In this document: in pieces, positions 25,642-38,100 of the stretch
Layout of the letters: every line of letters begins with the position of its first letter
Position numbering within the stretch: the stretch's first letter is position 1
NCBI RefSeq assembly: GCF_040436345.1
Contig: NC_133225.1
Location: 23,416,040-23,480,039, forward strand
Direction of reading: 5' to 3'
DNA length: 64,000 nucleotides
Source of the DNA: Pagrus major
Taxonomy: Eukaryota; Chordata; Actinopteri; Spariformes; Sparidae
Notes under the pieces: generated by a model
Databases searched by the model: none
Told to the model about the DNA's origin: nothing
What the model saw: only the letters and a program-made list of their open reading frames with translations
Made by a program: the position numbers and the translations under genes

Positions 25642-28410
25642 ATGGAGACGCCAGAGCCAGGCCCTGCAGATGGAGAGGAGCGTCTGGTGGAGCTACGACC
25701 TCGGACCCGCTCCAACCCTGAAGGTGCTGAAGACCGTCGCAGCAGCACAGGCAGCCTCGGTGGAAACAGCAACCCCAACATATCTCAGCCCGCTGTGGGA
25801 AGTCGAGTTGAAGGGGAGGGCGAAGCTTCAACCAGCGACAGTCCTCCGAGTTCCACCACCACAACCGTGTCAGCAGCTACAGCTCAGACCGTAGCCCCCG
25901 CTGCAGTAGTGACAGCAGCGGCTGCAGCCGGTGCCACAGTGCCGCTATCCACTGCTGCTGTTGCAGCCAAAGAGAGGCCGAAGCCCACACAGCAGCAGCC
26001 CACATTGACAACACCTGTGCCTCCACCAGCAGAATACCAGCTCAGAGTTCCTCGTGTCAACTGTCCAGAGAAAGTGGTAGGACCACAGTACAGTTGTTAC
26101 TTGAAAGACATACTTTGACCATAAGGCTTTTACTACCTAATGTTGTCTTCTTCATGGCAGATCATCTGCTTAGACCTTTCTGAAGAGATGTCTTTGTCAA
26201 AGTTGGAGTCTTTTAATGGGTAAGCTGGAGTAAAGTAAACTTTTATAACCCAGTGCTAATGTTTCATTTGTCACCACGTCCTAATTTGACTGTCTCTCCA
26301 TTTAGGTCTAAAACGAATGCCCTGAATATATGCCAGAAGATGATTGAGATGTTTGTCAGAACGAAACACAGGATTGACAAACGCCATGAGTTTGCTCTGG
26401 TAGTGGTCAATGATGACGCTCTGTGGGTGAGTACACAAATGTTTTAATCTGCTCCAGATGTTTCGCACTGTGCCTAAGCATTACATCTGTGCAACATGCC
26501 TCCTATTTTTCCTGAATATTGTCTTCTTCCTTCTCTTATGTATGTGTGTATGTGCCTCAGTTATCAGGCTTCACCTCTGATCCCAGGGAGCTGTGCAGCT
26601 GTCTGTATGACCTTGAGACCAACATGTGCGACTCTTTCAGTATCCTTTAATTCAAAACTAACTCTTAAATAAAGATAAATGTCCTACTGTGAAGTGATAC
26701 CTAGTGTATTAAAGAAATTGTAGTTCTGAAGTTTTAGTCTTAACTGTCCTGTGTAGACCTGGAAGATCTTCTTAATGTAATGTAAGTTCTGTCTGATTAT
26801 AAACATTTTTGGTTTGTTAAAATACACGAAACGTTACATAGAAGTGTTTACTGAAGGTCATCTCTTCTTCCTCTGTTGTCTTTGTAGTCGACAGAAGATC
26901 GAACTGCCATTGATGGAAAATGTTCAAACCATCCCTCCTCCGTATGTGGTACGGACGGTGCTCATCTACAGCCGTCACGCAGGACAGCTTCAGTTTAACC
27001 CTTCTGAGGCTGTAAGTGTAAGTATGAGACCTGCTGAGATGTCCTGCTTCCAGTCTTATTATGTAATTTGCTGCATTGAGGAGTACACTGACTTTACATT
27101 GAATTGAAAGTCTTGCTTGTTTTTGTGTCCTGCCACAGAAAATGCTGCAGTCTCCATATTTTTTCTTTGATGTGGTCTACCTACACAACGGGGTGGAGGA
27201 GCAGGGGGATGAGACCAGCTGGAGGGTGAGTGTATAAGCTGATGAAGGGATGATTATTGGTTTTGATTGTGCACTGAGATGTATGTTGTTGTTTGGCTCA
27301 AATTTGTTTGGTGTGGTGTATCATTACTAATATTAACTTGTGTTTTGAGAAACCTTGCCGTAGAACCCCTGGTAGGTCAGAGTGTGAATCTTTTGTGTTA
27401 CCTTGCAAATCCTTTTTTATTCCCACTGATAGTAACCTATGTTGTTATCTAGAAAGGGACAGGTAATATATAATATATGCGTTTTACTTCTTTCTGCTCC
27501 TGTTTTGATCATGGAATGTGAATATGAATTAATTAATTAATTAATGATCCATAGAGAAATACAGAGCTGTATTATGATATAATGTCATGTAGGGCTGCAA
27601 CGAGCAATGATTTTCATGGTCAGTTACTCTGTTGATTATTTTCTCTATTAATCTACTAGTTGTTTGGTCTATAAATGCCAGAAAATTGTGAAAAATGTTG
27701 ACACGAAGATTATTTTTCATAAAAAATTACTTGAACCCATTAATTAAGTGTCAAATTGTCATTGAGATAGACTGTAGCTCATGAGATGAAGACCTTTGGC
27801 CATTGGCTGTCATTTGGTTATTATAATTATGGCAATGACACATAAGTGTTATAAAGGGTGTAACACTAATAACATGCAGGGTTTGTGTGTGCTGAGTGTG
27901 TCTTGAAGCTGCTGTATTCCTGATCTCCTGTGGTGTGGTAACAAATCTGTCATATCTGAAAGAAGCAAGTTTAAATCTTGTATAGCTTAACGATGCTTTC
28001 TTTTCTAATGTTAATAGAAACAGTAAGGTACTTTTCTGTATTAGCAGTGAATTAATTAAGTGATTCTGTCCATCTTACTTAGCTTGATCAGTGCGGAGGG
28101 ATGTTGTGAAAGCCTATTTAATTATAACAACTTTGTGATAAGAGATGTATAATCTGGATATTTCTCTACGTGTTCCATTTCAACCCTGTGGTATGTTTTC
28201 TGTCTCCAGGACAACTACACCTCTTTCTGCAACCTGGACTCAAAGGGCATGTGCTATCGCTTTGAGGTTTCCCTGAGTGGACCCGCCATCGAGCTGCACA
28301 ACTGCATGGCCAAACTTCTGGCTCACCCTTTACAAAGACCTTTCCAGAGCCATGCGTCTTACAGTCTGCTGGAGGGGGAAGACCCCCAGGACATTGAGGC
28401 AACGGTCTAA
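25642..28410 (+). CDS. babam1: BRISC and BRCA1-A complex member 1 (MERIT40/NBA1)
   Basis: Scaffold subunit of the nuclear BRCA1-A and cytoplasmic BRISC K63-deubiquitinase complexes. Coding exons: 25642-26076, 26161-26219, 26306-26426, 26561-26639, 26757-26781, 26888-27017, 27139-27225, 28210-28410; all phases join, giving 378 aa. The N-terminus holds the motif RPRTRSNPEGAED, well conserved with mammals, then a low-complexity Ala/Thr/Pro/Ser/Gln stretch (about residues 50-135) longer than in the human protein (329 aa). From about residue 140 comes the vWA-like fold: VNCPEKVIICLDLSEEMSL, KTNALNICQKMIEMFVRTKH, ENVQTIPPPYVVRT and SPYFFFDVVYLHNG. The C-terminal segment ELHNCMAKLLAHPLQRPFQS and final ATV match the family. 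One exon (26757-26781) is only 25 bp. The donor after 27017 was chosen so that EAVSKML aligns without a gap; using GT at 27012 would delete two residues. Confidence 0.95.
27590..27790 (+). repeat. AGGGCTGCAAC-type repeat in the last babam1 intron
   Basis: Begins AGGGCTGCAACGAGCAATGA and continues GTTGATTATTTTCTCTATTA and ATGCCAGAAAATTGTGAAAA, a very common fish non-autonomous repeat. It explains part of the otherwise large 27226-28209 intron. Confidence 0.6.
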
Positions 28411-28623
28411 AATGACTCACAAAGCCCTGTTTCTGTGAAATCACACTGTAGTTCAAGTGTACACCTTATTACTAAGTTTTTTTCCCTTAACCTCCGTAGA
28501 GCAATAAGTCTTTGGAAAATGTAGGGAAACCAGACATATTTCTTGTCAGCAGGTTTCTATTAAATCAATTGTTTTGTCTCCATAAAAGAATATGAGTCAA
28601 TGATTGTTCTGAAATGGGAAGGA

Positions 28624-28629
28624 AATAAA
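28624..28629 (+). terminator. babam1 polyadenylation signal
   Basis: Canonical AATAAA about 215 bp after the babam1 stop codon, the first one in the right strand. It would give a short 3' UTR ending near 28645. Confidence 0.5.
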
Positions 28630-31258
28630 ATGATCTGGTTGTTAGCCGGTAAACTGCTAGAGGTCTCCCGGGGATGAGATGACGAATCCGATGTCAGAGA
28701 GTCCAGGAACAGGAAGTAGAGGGACAAGATAATGGAAGAATTTCAAAAAGGATTACACAATGGTTAAATCACTAGGCTTTGTTATACTAACTCCCTCATC
28801 ATTTGTTTGTCTCTGTCAAATCTTAGACCACACTGATCTGTCTGTAAGTCTTAAAGGATAAAATCAGTGCAAACCTGTGGCAATTTTCCACAGTTGGCCT
28901 TCTGAAGCTTTGATGTAATGACCTTTAATGTGACACATCTTCTGTAACATTGCCTTTCCTTTTAGTTGGTAATTGTCACCTTTTGTTGCCTGTTTTTTTT
29001 TTTTAATGTATTTTCTATTTTATAAGGTTGTCAATCATTTGTCACTCTTGTATGTTACACAGACAATGAAAGAATGTACAGTAATGTCTCTTTTGACAAT
29101 GATCTCTGCGGCACTGATGGATGGATTGATTGTGAAAAAGGCCCCTCGTACTGCCAGCCTAGCTGCACTTGAAACACATTGTACAGATGAGCTTTTTGAA
29201 GCTGTTTCTGGATATTAAAAAAAGGCATGTTTAATCTTATATTTCATATGTGCTTTCTAGGTTTTTGTCAGGAGATGGCAGCAAATCCCCTCTAGAGATG
29301 ACTGAATTCAAAGGGTTTGTCAGAGACCTACTGTGCTCCATAATGGGTAGAGAAAAGTCTAATTTATTTTAATAGTTTTTAAAATAATTTAAATACAATT
29401 ATTTTTGGTCTAAAGTGTGAATTTTGATGGATGTTTAGATGTTTAGCTCACTGTTTCAGCGTAAATCTCCAGACACCGCCACTGTCAATCTTCATAATCA
29501 GCATCTAATTCCTGAGGCTACAGACCTATGACAGCATGATTAAGCAGTTAATGCATCTACCATTGAAAACCTTATCTTTTATCCACCATATATAAATCCA
29601 GAGCTGAAGATATATTTTCCCTTCACCCTAAAGGTGTCTGGTCAGTTATCTTAAAGAGGTGTTTTTATCTCAGTCTGTGACTGTTTGGTTTCCTGTTTTC
29701 GTTCAGAGGTCGATCCAGCGTCTGTCCTGACTCCTGATAGTCACTCATGTTCTGTCACTCTGACATAAATTAGTTCTTTCTCCAGTGAGGACAAATTGTC
29801 AGGGAGACAATGGGAAGCAGGAAAACCAAGGCTCAGAGGACCTTTCCCCTTTTGCACACACTTCCCCAGAAGAGCCGACTGGTCCTCACGTCATTGCTGT
29901 AGATAACGGCGCGGGGGGGATCCAGTGCGTCTGGACTGCAGGGAGAATTTGTTATTCCCTCATCCCCGAAGAATGACAGGTCCCTATTGTTTTCATTCTT
30001 TCACTCCTCTGCTGCCATGACTCCTTTCCGTACTCGCTTGGAACAGGATATGGTGGAATTTTTTTGTTTTTTGTTCAGTATTTTCTGCTTTTTACTCCTT
30101 ACATGGTTTATATTGTTTATCCAGTGTCAGGGGAATATGACCAGTAATGGAGTGGCTATATTTAAATGTGGCACTGGTCATTTTAGATCACGGTCAGACA
30201 GTAGTGGAAAATAACAAAGCATTTACTGAAGTGCTAGACTTTTGAAGGCTATAGCTACTAATTACTTTTTCAGGTCAATATTTTACATGTAAAACATTTG
30301 ATTAGCTAAAAAACAAAATATATTATTCATTATTATTGGTTGAAATAGCCAACAGCATGCCTGGATTAACCTGTGAGGGGGCCTCAGGCAAGTTTATTTA
30401 TACAGCACCATTTAGACACAAGATAATTTAAGTGCTTTACAGGGTTATAGAAATACAATAAAAAATAAGACAAGAACTTTTTAGATTGCCCGTAAAAGAT
30501 GATAAAAAACAAAAGCAAGCAAATAAATAGTTACAGATTCAAAAGAAGTTATGCATTTAATTATTTAAAAGCCACAGTAGACAGTAATGTTTAAGACCTG
30601 ATTTAAATGAGCTGAAAGTTTTGTCAGATGCTGTTTTCAGGCCCCTTTGCTCCATCCAGCATTGTATTCCCAAGACCCAGAGACCAACCAGAATGTTTGA
30701 TTACTACCTGACCCTGTGTGAGCAAAGTAGAAACTAAAATTAAGTCTTAAAAACACACCTTAGATCATATTGTATGTAAGTCATGCAAATTCTTAAGAAA
30801 AATTGCAATTAATCAAACCAACTGACAGTGAACCCGGGGCCCTGAGGTAATAAAAGTAGTTAAAATAAGCTTTCTTAACCACCTTCAATATTAAAATCCT
30901 GGTTACATGTTAATGCATCATTTATAATTCAATATGTATAATAAGTACTTTTGACACAAAGGAAATTTCATAAAATGACTCATTTTGGAAGGTATCCATT
31001 TAATTTGAGACCGCTGCAGCGTCATATTAGCTTCATTTAAAGATTTAAATATATATTTTTGCACAGAATGAGGGCTGTGGATTTTGTCCCTCATCACCTA
31101 CAGTAGATGTGCATTAAGAACGGAGAATGGCCAGTATGAGCCAGAGGAATGATTATTATGAATTATCAGCAAGCAAAACCTGTTTCAGTGCAGACACAAG
31201 AAGTGTGAGCTGATTGTTTTAACAATGGCAAAAAGCTTTTTTAATTTTTTTCCCGTTT
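28630..31258. other. babam1-plvap spacer
   Basis: Contains no recognisable exon. Between 30370 and 30700 there is repeat-like AT-rich sequence (TTTATACAGCACCATTTAGAC, then TACAGGGTTATAGAAATACA) of a kind common in fish; its family is not assigned. ANKLE1, expected here from human gene order, is absent. Confidence 0.5.
29785..29990. promoter_or_regulatory. Candidate plvap upstream element
   Basis: Non-repetitive, moderately GC-rich segment 2.1 kb upstream of plvap, with AGGAAAAC, CTTCCCC and TGACAGG words amid AT-rich sequence. Endothelial enhancers usually combine ETS and forkhead sites; here this is only suggestive. Confidence 0.2.
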
Positions 31259-31440
31259 TTAAAGGGGCTCTATGTAACAACTTACATTTATTGATCACTT
31301 TATTTCATTGGCCTGAAGTGAAAAAGAAGACCTCTCTTCTCTCTCGGTTGCCTATACAAGCCTGTGGATGATTTGTTTAAGATGTTGGACTGTGGATTTC
31401 TTTGTGAAAGACTCGGGTTGCAAAGGGACAGAAAAGTTGT
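31259..31440 (+). mobile_element. TTAA-flanked repeat, AGGGGC family, 3'-truncated copy
   Basis: Starts TTAAAGGGGCTCTATGTAAC. It continues with GGTTGCCTATACAAGCCTGT and GGACTGTGGATTTCTTTGTG, then diverges near 31420. It lies about 700 bp upstream of the plvap start codon. Confidence 0.65.
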
Positions 31441-31823
31441 CTGTTTCCAGTTTAAAGAAAGACTTGGAAACATGGGAACCGATCCTCTAAATACATGCAT
31501 GTTAAAACACTAGATTAATTTTAAGTCTAGAACAGGAACTAACATGACATAAATGGATTTTTAAATGAGTGAGAGTAGAACATCTAACAGGTTATCAAAC
31601 TTCCTGTGGAAATATTATATCAGATGGAAATTATTATTCCAAGCAGAGTACTTTCAATCTACTTTTGTTCTAACCACATGGAAAATTTGTGATTATTTGG
31701 GCTGTGGCTCAGCTGGAGGCTGTAACTGTGACAGAGGTCGATGAGGGAGGAGAGGGGAGGGGAGGGAGGGAGGCGAGGCGAGGGCAGGGCCAGGATGGAC
31801 TGGAAGTGTGCCTCCAGCACCAT

Positions 31824-31830
31824 TTATAAA
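31824..31830 (+). promoter_or_regulatory. TATA-like box upstream of plvap
   Basis: TTATAAA lies 295 bp before the plvap ATG, just after a purine-rich GGAGGG tract (31743-31790). No intron is needed to connect it to the start codon. An endothelial tissue-restricted promoter with a TATA box is plausible, but the match is short. Confidence 0.3.
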
Positions 31831-32124
31831 CATGGCCCCTTTGCACACCTAGAGGTCATTGTTTACATCCATCCATACATGCCATTTCTGCCAGTGTATT
31901 TCTGCACCCTGACAGTGTGGCAGAGCTGTAGAAGACAGAGAAACAAACACCTCAACGCTGTTTTTTTGTTTTTTGTTGCCATTTATACTTGTTCACCTTA
32001 AAGCCTCAACACCTGTTCAGAAGAAACAGGATTGCATCAGACGGGGAAACCTCGTGGATTTTTGCAAAACAATTCCTGTTTAGATCTTCCACAACCAGCT
32101 GCCACCATTTCACCTCCGACAGCC

Positions 32125-35100
32125 ATGTACAGCTCCAGCTACTCCCGGGCCAAGTTTGGCCAGGAGGCAAGGGAGCCCCTACACAAGCGCAAAGGGAAGA
32201 GCTGCGGCTACTACATGAGGATCATCTTCTTCTTTTCCTCTCTGATCCAGTCTCTGATCATCGTCAGCCTGGTGCTCTTCCTCATCTATGGACAGCCGGA
32301 GAAGTCTGCAGAGGAGAAGAGGGTCGAGGTCAGTGATGTATTAACCTTAGTTTTATTTATCAGATATTAAGGACTGCTTGTTTTAAAACATAAAAACACC
32401 CAGCTTTAAATAATTATTGGTGTTTTTTCTTTACAAAATGTTCTTTAAATTACCTCAACTTCCATGAAAGTAACAATAACCGAAATACTTTTTATTTGTG
32501 GAAAGGACTTCAAGAATAAGATTTTCAATCACCACCAGCCACCACCGTTTCGAACACAACATGTTATAACTAATATTGTTTAAAGAGCATATTACTGTCA
32601 TCCTTTCATGTAACATGTTCAGATCTGTAAAATACAGTGATGATGATGCTGAGTGATCTTTTGTTCTGAAGGAGCTGGAGCAGGGCTTCAACAGGCTGAG
32701 TGAGAACAACATCCAGCTGAGGAAGGAGAAAGGTGAGCTGGGAGCTCAGCTGGGAGCTCGCACAGCTGAGAAAGATGCTCTGGAGAAAGAGATGGCGAAG
32801 CTGAAGACCGATGCCAACAACACAGAACATGGGCTGAAGGAAAAATTAGTAAGTAGAAGATTTTATTAAAAGTTTGTAAAGTTTTATTGACAAGCATGTC
32901 ATTTTTGTTTTAATGCCTTTTAATCATCTTTGAAAGATTCTCTTTACAACAAGAACAAATCAGGGTTTTACAACGTGATTATACACAATGATTACTTCCT
33001 CAGGCATTGTTGTAGTTTCCCTCTTGGTCACCAGTGGTGGAGGAAGTATTAAGACCCTTTACTTAAAGGTCCAATTTGTAAGAATTCCCATATCGTTAAA
33101 TACCGATGCTTTGGGGTGGCGGCTGACCCGACCTACAATCCTAAAGCCTCAGTATTTTCTTTCTCACAAATTAGACCTTTAAGTACTAATATGACTCTGT
33201 TAAAATACTTCATTACAAATTAAAGTCTTGTACTGAAAATGTTACTTTAGTAAAGTATGTAAGTGTAACCAGGAAAGTGTACTCAGTATTAAACGTACTC
33301 AATGCAGAACAATGCCCCCTGTGACTGTAGACTATCACATATATATCATTAGATTATCATTACTCATGTATTAATGTGTCATTTTTTTTTAGTTAGTCTT
33401 CATATGTTTATATGTGAAATCTTCACTTGTAAAGTCACAAGTAACTAAAGCTGTAACTAAAAAACTTTCATGAACTTAGTGTAGTAGTGTAGAAGTGTTA
33501 AGTAGTATATAATGAAAATACTCAAGTACAAGTACGTCAAAGTACAGAAGTTCAGTAAATGTACCTTCCACCACTATTGGTCACAATGATCAAAAAACAG
33601 AACCTACCAATCATTAATCATCCTGTGTATTTTTTCATTTGCAGGCTAGCTGTAAGAGAATGAGTGCGACAACACTCAGCATGATCGCGCAACGTCCCAC
33701 CACTCCAATCCAGCCCCCTATCATGCTCACTACCAGCAGTACGTACTCCCAAACCATACTATGTGTGAGATTTAGTTAATTGCTCTAATACTGTTTAAAT
33801 ATTGTGTAAAATGACTGTGTCGAAGCAACCTTTAAAGTTTTATTGTGTTATATTACAATTTGTGTCTTGTATTGTTTAGTCTGTTTTTTGTTGTACATTT
33901 TTATCGTTGAGTTTGTGTTTGTGTTATCTTTTGTATATTAGTTGTTGAGTTTTATGTATTTTAATCTAGGGACGGCATCGCAAATTAGCTTTAGCTTTCC
34001 ATTAGATACCTGTACAACGGACGGTTTTAGAAGTGACTTATTATAAATTGAGTCAGTGTTAATAAAAGGGCCCGTGTAAGTTTTCCTGTCATAAACACTG
34101 TTTCGCTGAACCCTCCAGGTGAGATGAAGACTCTGCAGAGCCTCAACGCCCAGCAGAAAGCTATGATAAACCTCATTGAGGCAAACTTCACCCAGACAGT
34201 TCAGTACCTGAGCCAGGAGAGAGACATGGCCCTCAAAGACCGAGACACACACCACCAGGACGCCATCACCCTGCGCAGGGAGAACACCATGCTGAAGGAG
34301 CAGCTCACCGCCTACACCAGGTACCATCTGTTTGTCCGTCTGCTCCATTCAGCATGTAACTCAAAAAAACATCAAGATCACAACACGTTAATGTATGTTT
34401 TTGACATTTTTTTAACCAGGAAGTGCAAAGAGGACTTTGCTCATTCTTTGGACGGGATCAAAACGGTGACCAGAGATTTCCTGAACAGGATCAACAACCT
34501 GTTTCCCCACCAGCTGACCTTTCACCTCACCTGTGACAGCCAGCAAGAGCAAATGGAGAAGATACGAAACAGCTGCACGAACCTCTCCAGAGACGTGGAG
34601 AACAAGTTCCAGCTGTACTTAGACAAAGTGGGCAACAAGGTGAGTGCATCATTTAGGAGGTTTGGGTGATTCTTTGATTTGATGTAATAATTTAAAATTA
34701 CAGATGGATGGACTTGCAACTTGTCCAGGGCTTCTCTGTCCACTTGAAATAACCCAGTGTTTGCATGAATAGGAACTAGAATAGACTTATATGCAGTGGT
34801 GGATGAAGTATTTAGATCCTTTACAATTAAAATACACTTAAAGTAACAAAAGTGAAAGTATACGTTCTGCAGATGTAATAATCTAGGGGACTGGTACACT
34901 GAAAGGATCACAAGATAAATGAAATCAGGAAGGAAAGAAGGAAAAAGTTCTGCCTCACAAATTCTTTTTCAGTTTTCAGACATTCCTCCAAGATTTGCTT
35001 TAATTTGTTAAATATTGGATACTTTAACCTCTTCAGGCCTCAAAAAGTTTTCTTTATGAAATCGTCTGATCACTTTAGAGGCAAAATCTCTCAGATAACT

Positions 35101-38100
35101 GAAATGTCACAAGGTTACCCTGATAGACTTGTTTGTAAGAGATCAGAGAGCTAAAAAGTTTGGGCACCACTGGTTTAATGTGTAACAATACACTGTATTT
35201 CATAAGCATATCCTCTGTTTTGTATTTAAACTCTTACTCTCTGAAAAATAACTCAAGCTGTCAAATAAATGTAGTGGAGTAAAAGTATAAAGTAGCAAAA
35301 GTCGGTCACTTTCCCATCACCCTCCTTTAAACTCGCTGTAAAGCTGATGGAATATTCCAACGAACAAGTCGGATGGGAAACCGGTTTCTCGAGGGAGGAA
35401 GTCTATCCGCTGCATGATTCATGATGAATCTGGCTAAAGAGACAGACGTCCTCTGAGGCGAACTCAGGGTCACAGCAGAGGTGAAGTGTCTGGCTCTGCT
35501 GACACAGCAGCACAGTGCAGAGAGGCAAAAACATATCCTCAGCAGGTATCTGCTTTTACCCTTAAAACAATATGTCTCTTAGATACAACGCTCACGGAGG
35601 GGTCAAAAATCAACATTTGATTTGGAATGAATCTATCTGTTTTTGCTACTGTCTTTATCAGTTATACAACTCCTTTGTCAGAAGTGAGGTGGTTCTTTCC
35701 ACGTTTTTCCACCTTTTTTAATCAACTTTTTCATTCAGATAAATTCTAAAACAAATACATTTTCTATGTTTATTATTATGGGGACAAGTAAATAACACAG
35801 ACCAATGCCTCATACCACAGCATTTAGCCTCAGGTGGTATGCAGTGCGTATCCATAGATGGGCCTTTATATAATCACATATAAAACAGCACAGAATACAA
35901 ACAATTATATAATAATATTACCATAAAACTTATTGAGAAGTACCTGAACATTCAGGACTGATTTCTCTTTAAAAACTGTTTAAACTTAAGCCACTAAAGA
36001 TCATTTTGATTATCAGTGAAGCTGCTAATTATTTTGTCAATTTATTGATTCATTATTGGCCACGTTTATCTAGAGAGCTTGGTGACATCTTCAAATGTCA
36101 TGTTTTGTCTCGTCAACAGTCCAAAACACAAATATATTCCATTTACAATCATATAAAACAGAAATGTTTTTTTTTAACATTTATTTTTAAACTGTTGTTC
36201 TACATATTGACACCTCAATGGGTTTTTTGAAGTAAAATAAATGTGGTAAAGATGAAAAACAGCAAATCCTCATACTAGAGGAGCTGGAACCATAGAATAT
36301 TTAGCATTTTTACTTTTACTTATTGGCTTCCTGTCCAAAGTTTTAATTGCACTCCTGGCCACCTCATTAGGTACACCCATACAATCTAATGCAATCCAGA
36401 ACAGAACAGAACAGCTCTCCCACTTATTTAACTTATTCTTTCTAACTGTAAAGGTAGAATTTATAGCTGACCTGTTATATTAAATTGCTTTAAATTTTGC
36501 TGGTGCACCTTATAAATTGTATATCATCTTGAGAGACGACTTGTGACCAAGAAGTCAGACAATAACTTAAATCTGAATACATTAAACTGTATACAAAAGG
36601 TTTCTTTTGCATCCTTGCTCACAATTTTCTTAAATTTCACGTGTAAATCTTACATAACACTGAAATATTTTTACTTCAGAAACCATTTCAATACGTTTTT
36701 CATTAACCTTTAAATTTAACTCATCAACAACTGAAGGGCTTTGAGCCCTGGACAACAAGCACACTGACAGTTCTCTTAATGTCGAGTGCTTGAATGAGAT
36801 GTCAAACCTGACCTTTTTTCATTCTCTGCTTCAGCTCCATATTTGGACATTAACCTATGTGTTGTGTCCCTCAGGGAGACATTCAGTATAGATTTAAATC
36901 CTACGTCAGCATGTACAGCATGTAGCCATTGTGACGTGGAGGAAAATGTACATTACCAAGCACTCACATTGATAGACATAAATAGACACATGGTAAACAA
37001 AAAACTGGTACAATTATGCAAAAGGAACCATCTGGAAACACAATTGGTTCAGTGTGGTGTGACACATTCTTCAACCATGGTGCAAAATCTCTAAGTGACT
37101 AATATTATATTTAAAGGAAAAACATGGCATCAGATCAGAGAGAAATGATTTCCTTCTTGCAGGTGGCCGAGATCCAAGCCCTGTCCAGTCGTCTGGAGGT
37201 GCAAAGCGTGCATTTGAACTCTGATCTGCAGCAGTGTCAACGCACTCGCAGTGAGGTGGCTGCCGAGGCCGCAAAGCAGCTCGAGCTCAAGCAGAAGACT
37301 CATGATGATCAGGTGGGTTATTTATATCTGTGCATCGATGTATGTGTGTGGGTGGGAAATGGGAACCGAGGGAGAGATCCAGGAAACAAGCCGATCTCCT
37401 CTGTCATAAAACTATGACTACCCTTGTAAAATGTGCTATTTATGATACTGTTTTGACAAAACAGGGTGTAAAAAGAACGTTTTTTGTTGTTGTTGTTGTT
37501 TTCACATAGTTTTCCATTTTAAAATAACACATGCATATTTTGTTCAGGTGGAGAAATTACTGATTGAGCAGAACCGGCTGAGAGAACAGAAGAAGCTGCA
37601 GGAGGACAGTTTAGCTCTGAGAGAGAAAGAGATTCAGCTCCTCCAGCGAACGATCCCCCAGTCCAACTTTAAGGTAAAAGAAACACAGACAAACAGCCAT
37701 TTGCTCTGTACAGACACACAAAAGGAAATTATGGAAGACAGTTCCCACAAATGGTTTCAAACCCTCACTGACCCGGGACAGATCTTTGATTTTTGTGCTT
37801 ATGTTACACATCAATTTGGGCTGCTCCAGGTTTTCCATGTCCGTCGGGGGATTCAAACTGGAAACTGAAAATTCTTCTTGTTTAACCTTTAGGTCACTGC
37901 TGCTCTCTAAATGTATTGTATTTGGCTTTCTGAGTGTATTCACAAGAGTACCATCCACACCCGTACTTTTAAATATGATTGAGTCCACTGTTTATATGGA
38001 CAGCAGTACAGAGGTAAGGTGGTGTGTGTGGACTCAGCAGAAGAGAGGGCAGCAGGAAGGATGGACAGGCGAGATAACGAAGAAAAAACATTTCTAAGGA

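Noticed and set aside
28630-32124. Possible ankle1 between babam1 and plvap
   Set aside because: No ankyrin, LEM or GIY-YIG-like peptide could be read on either strand.
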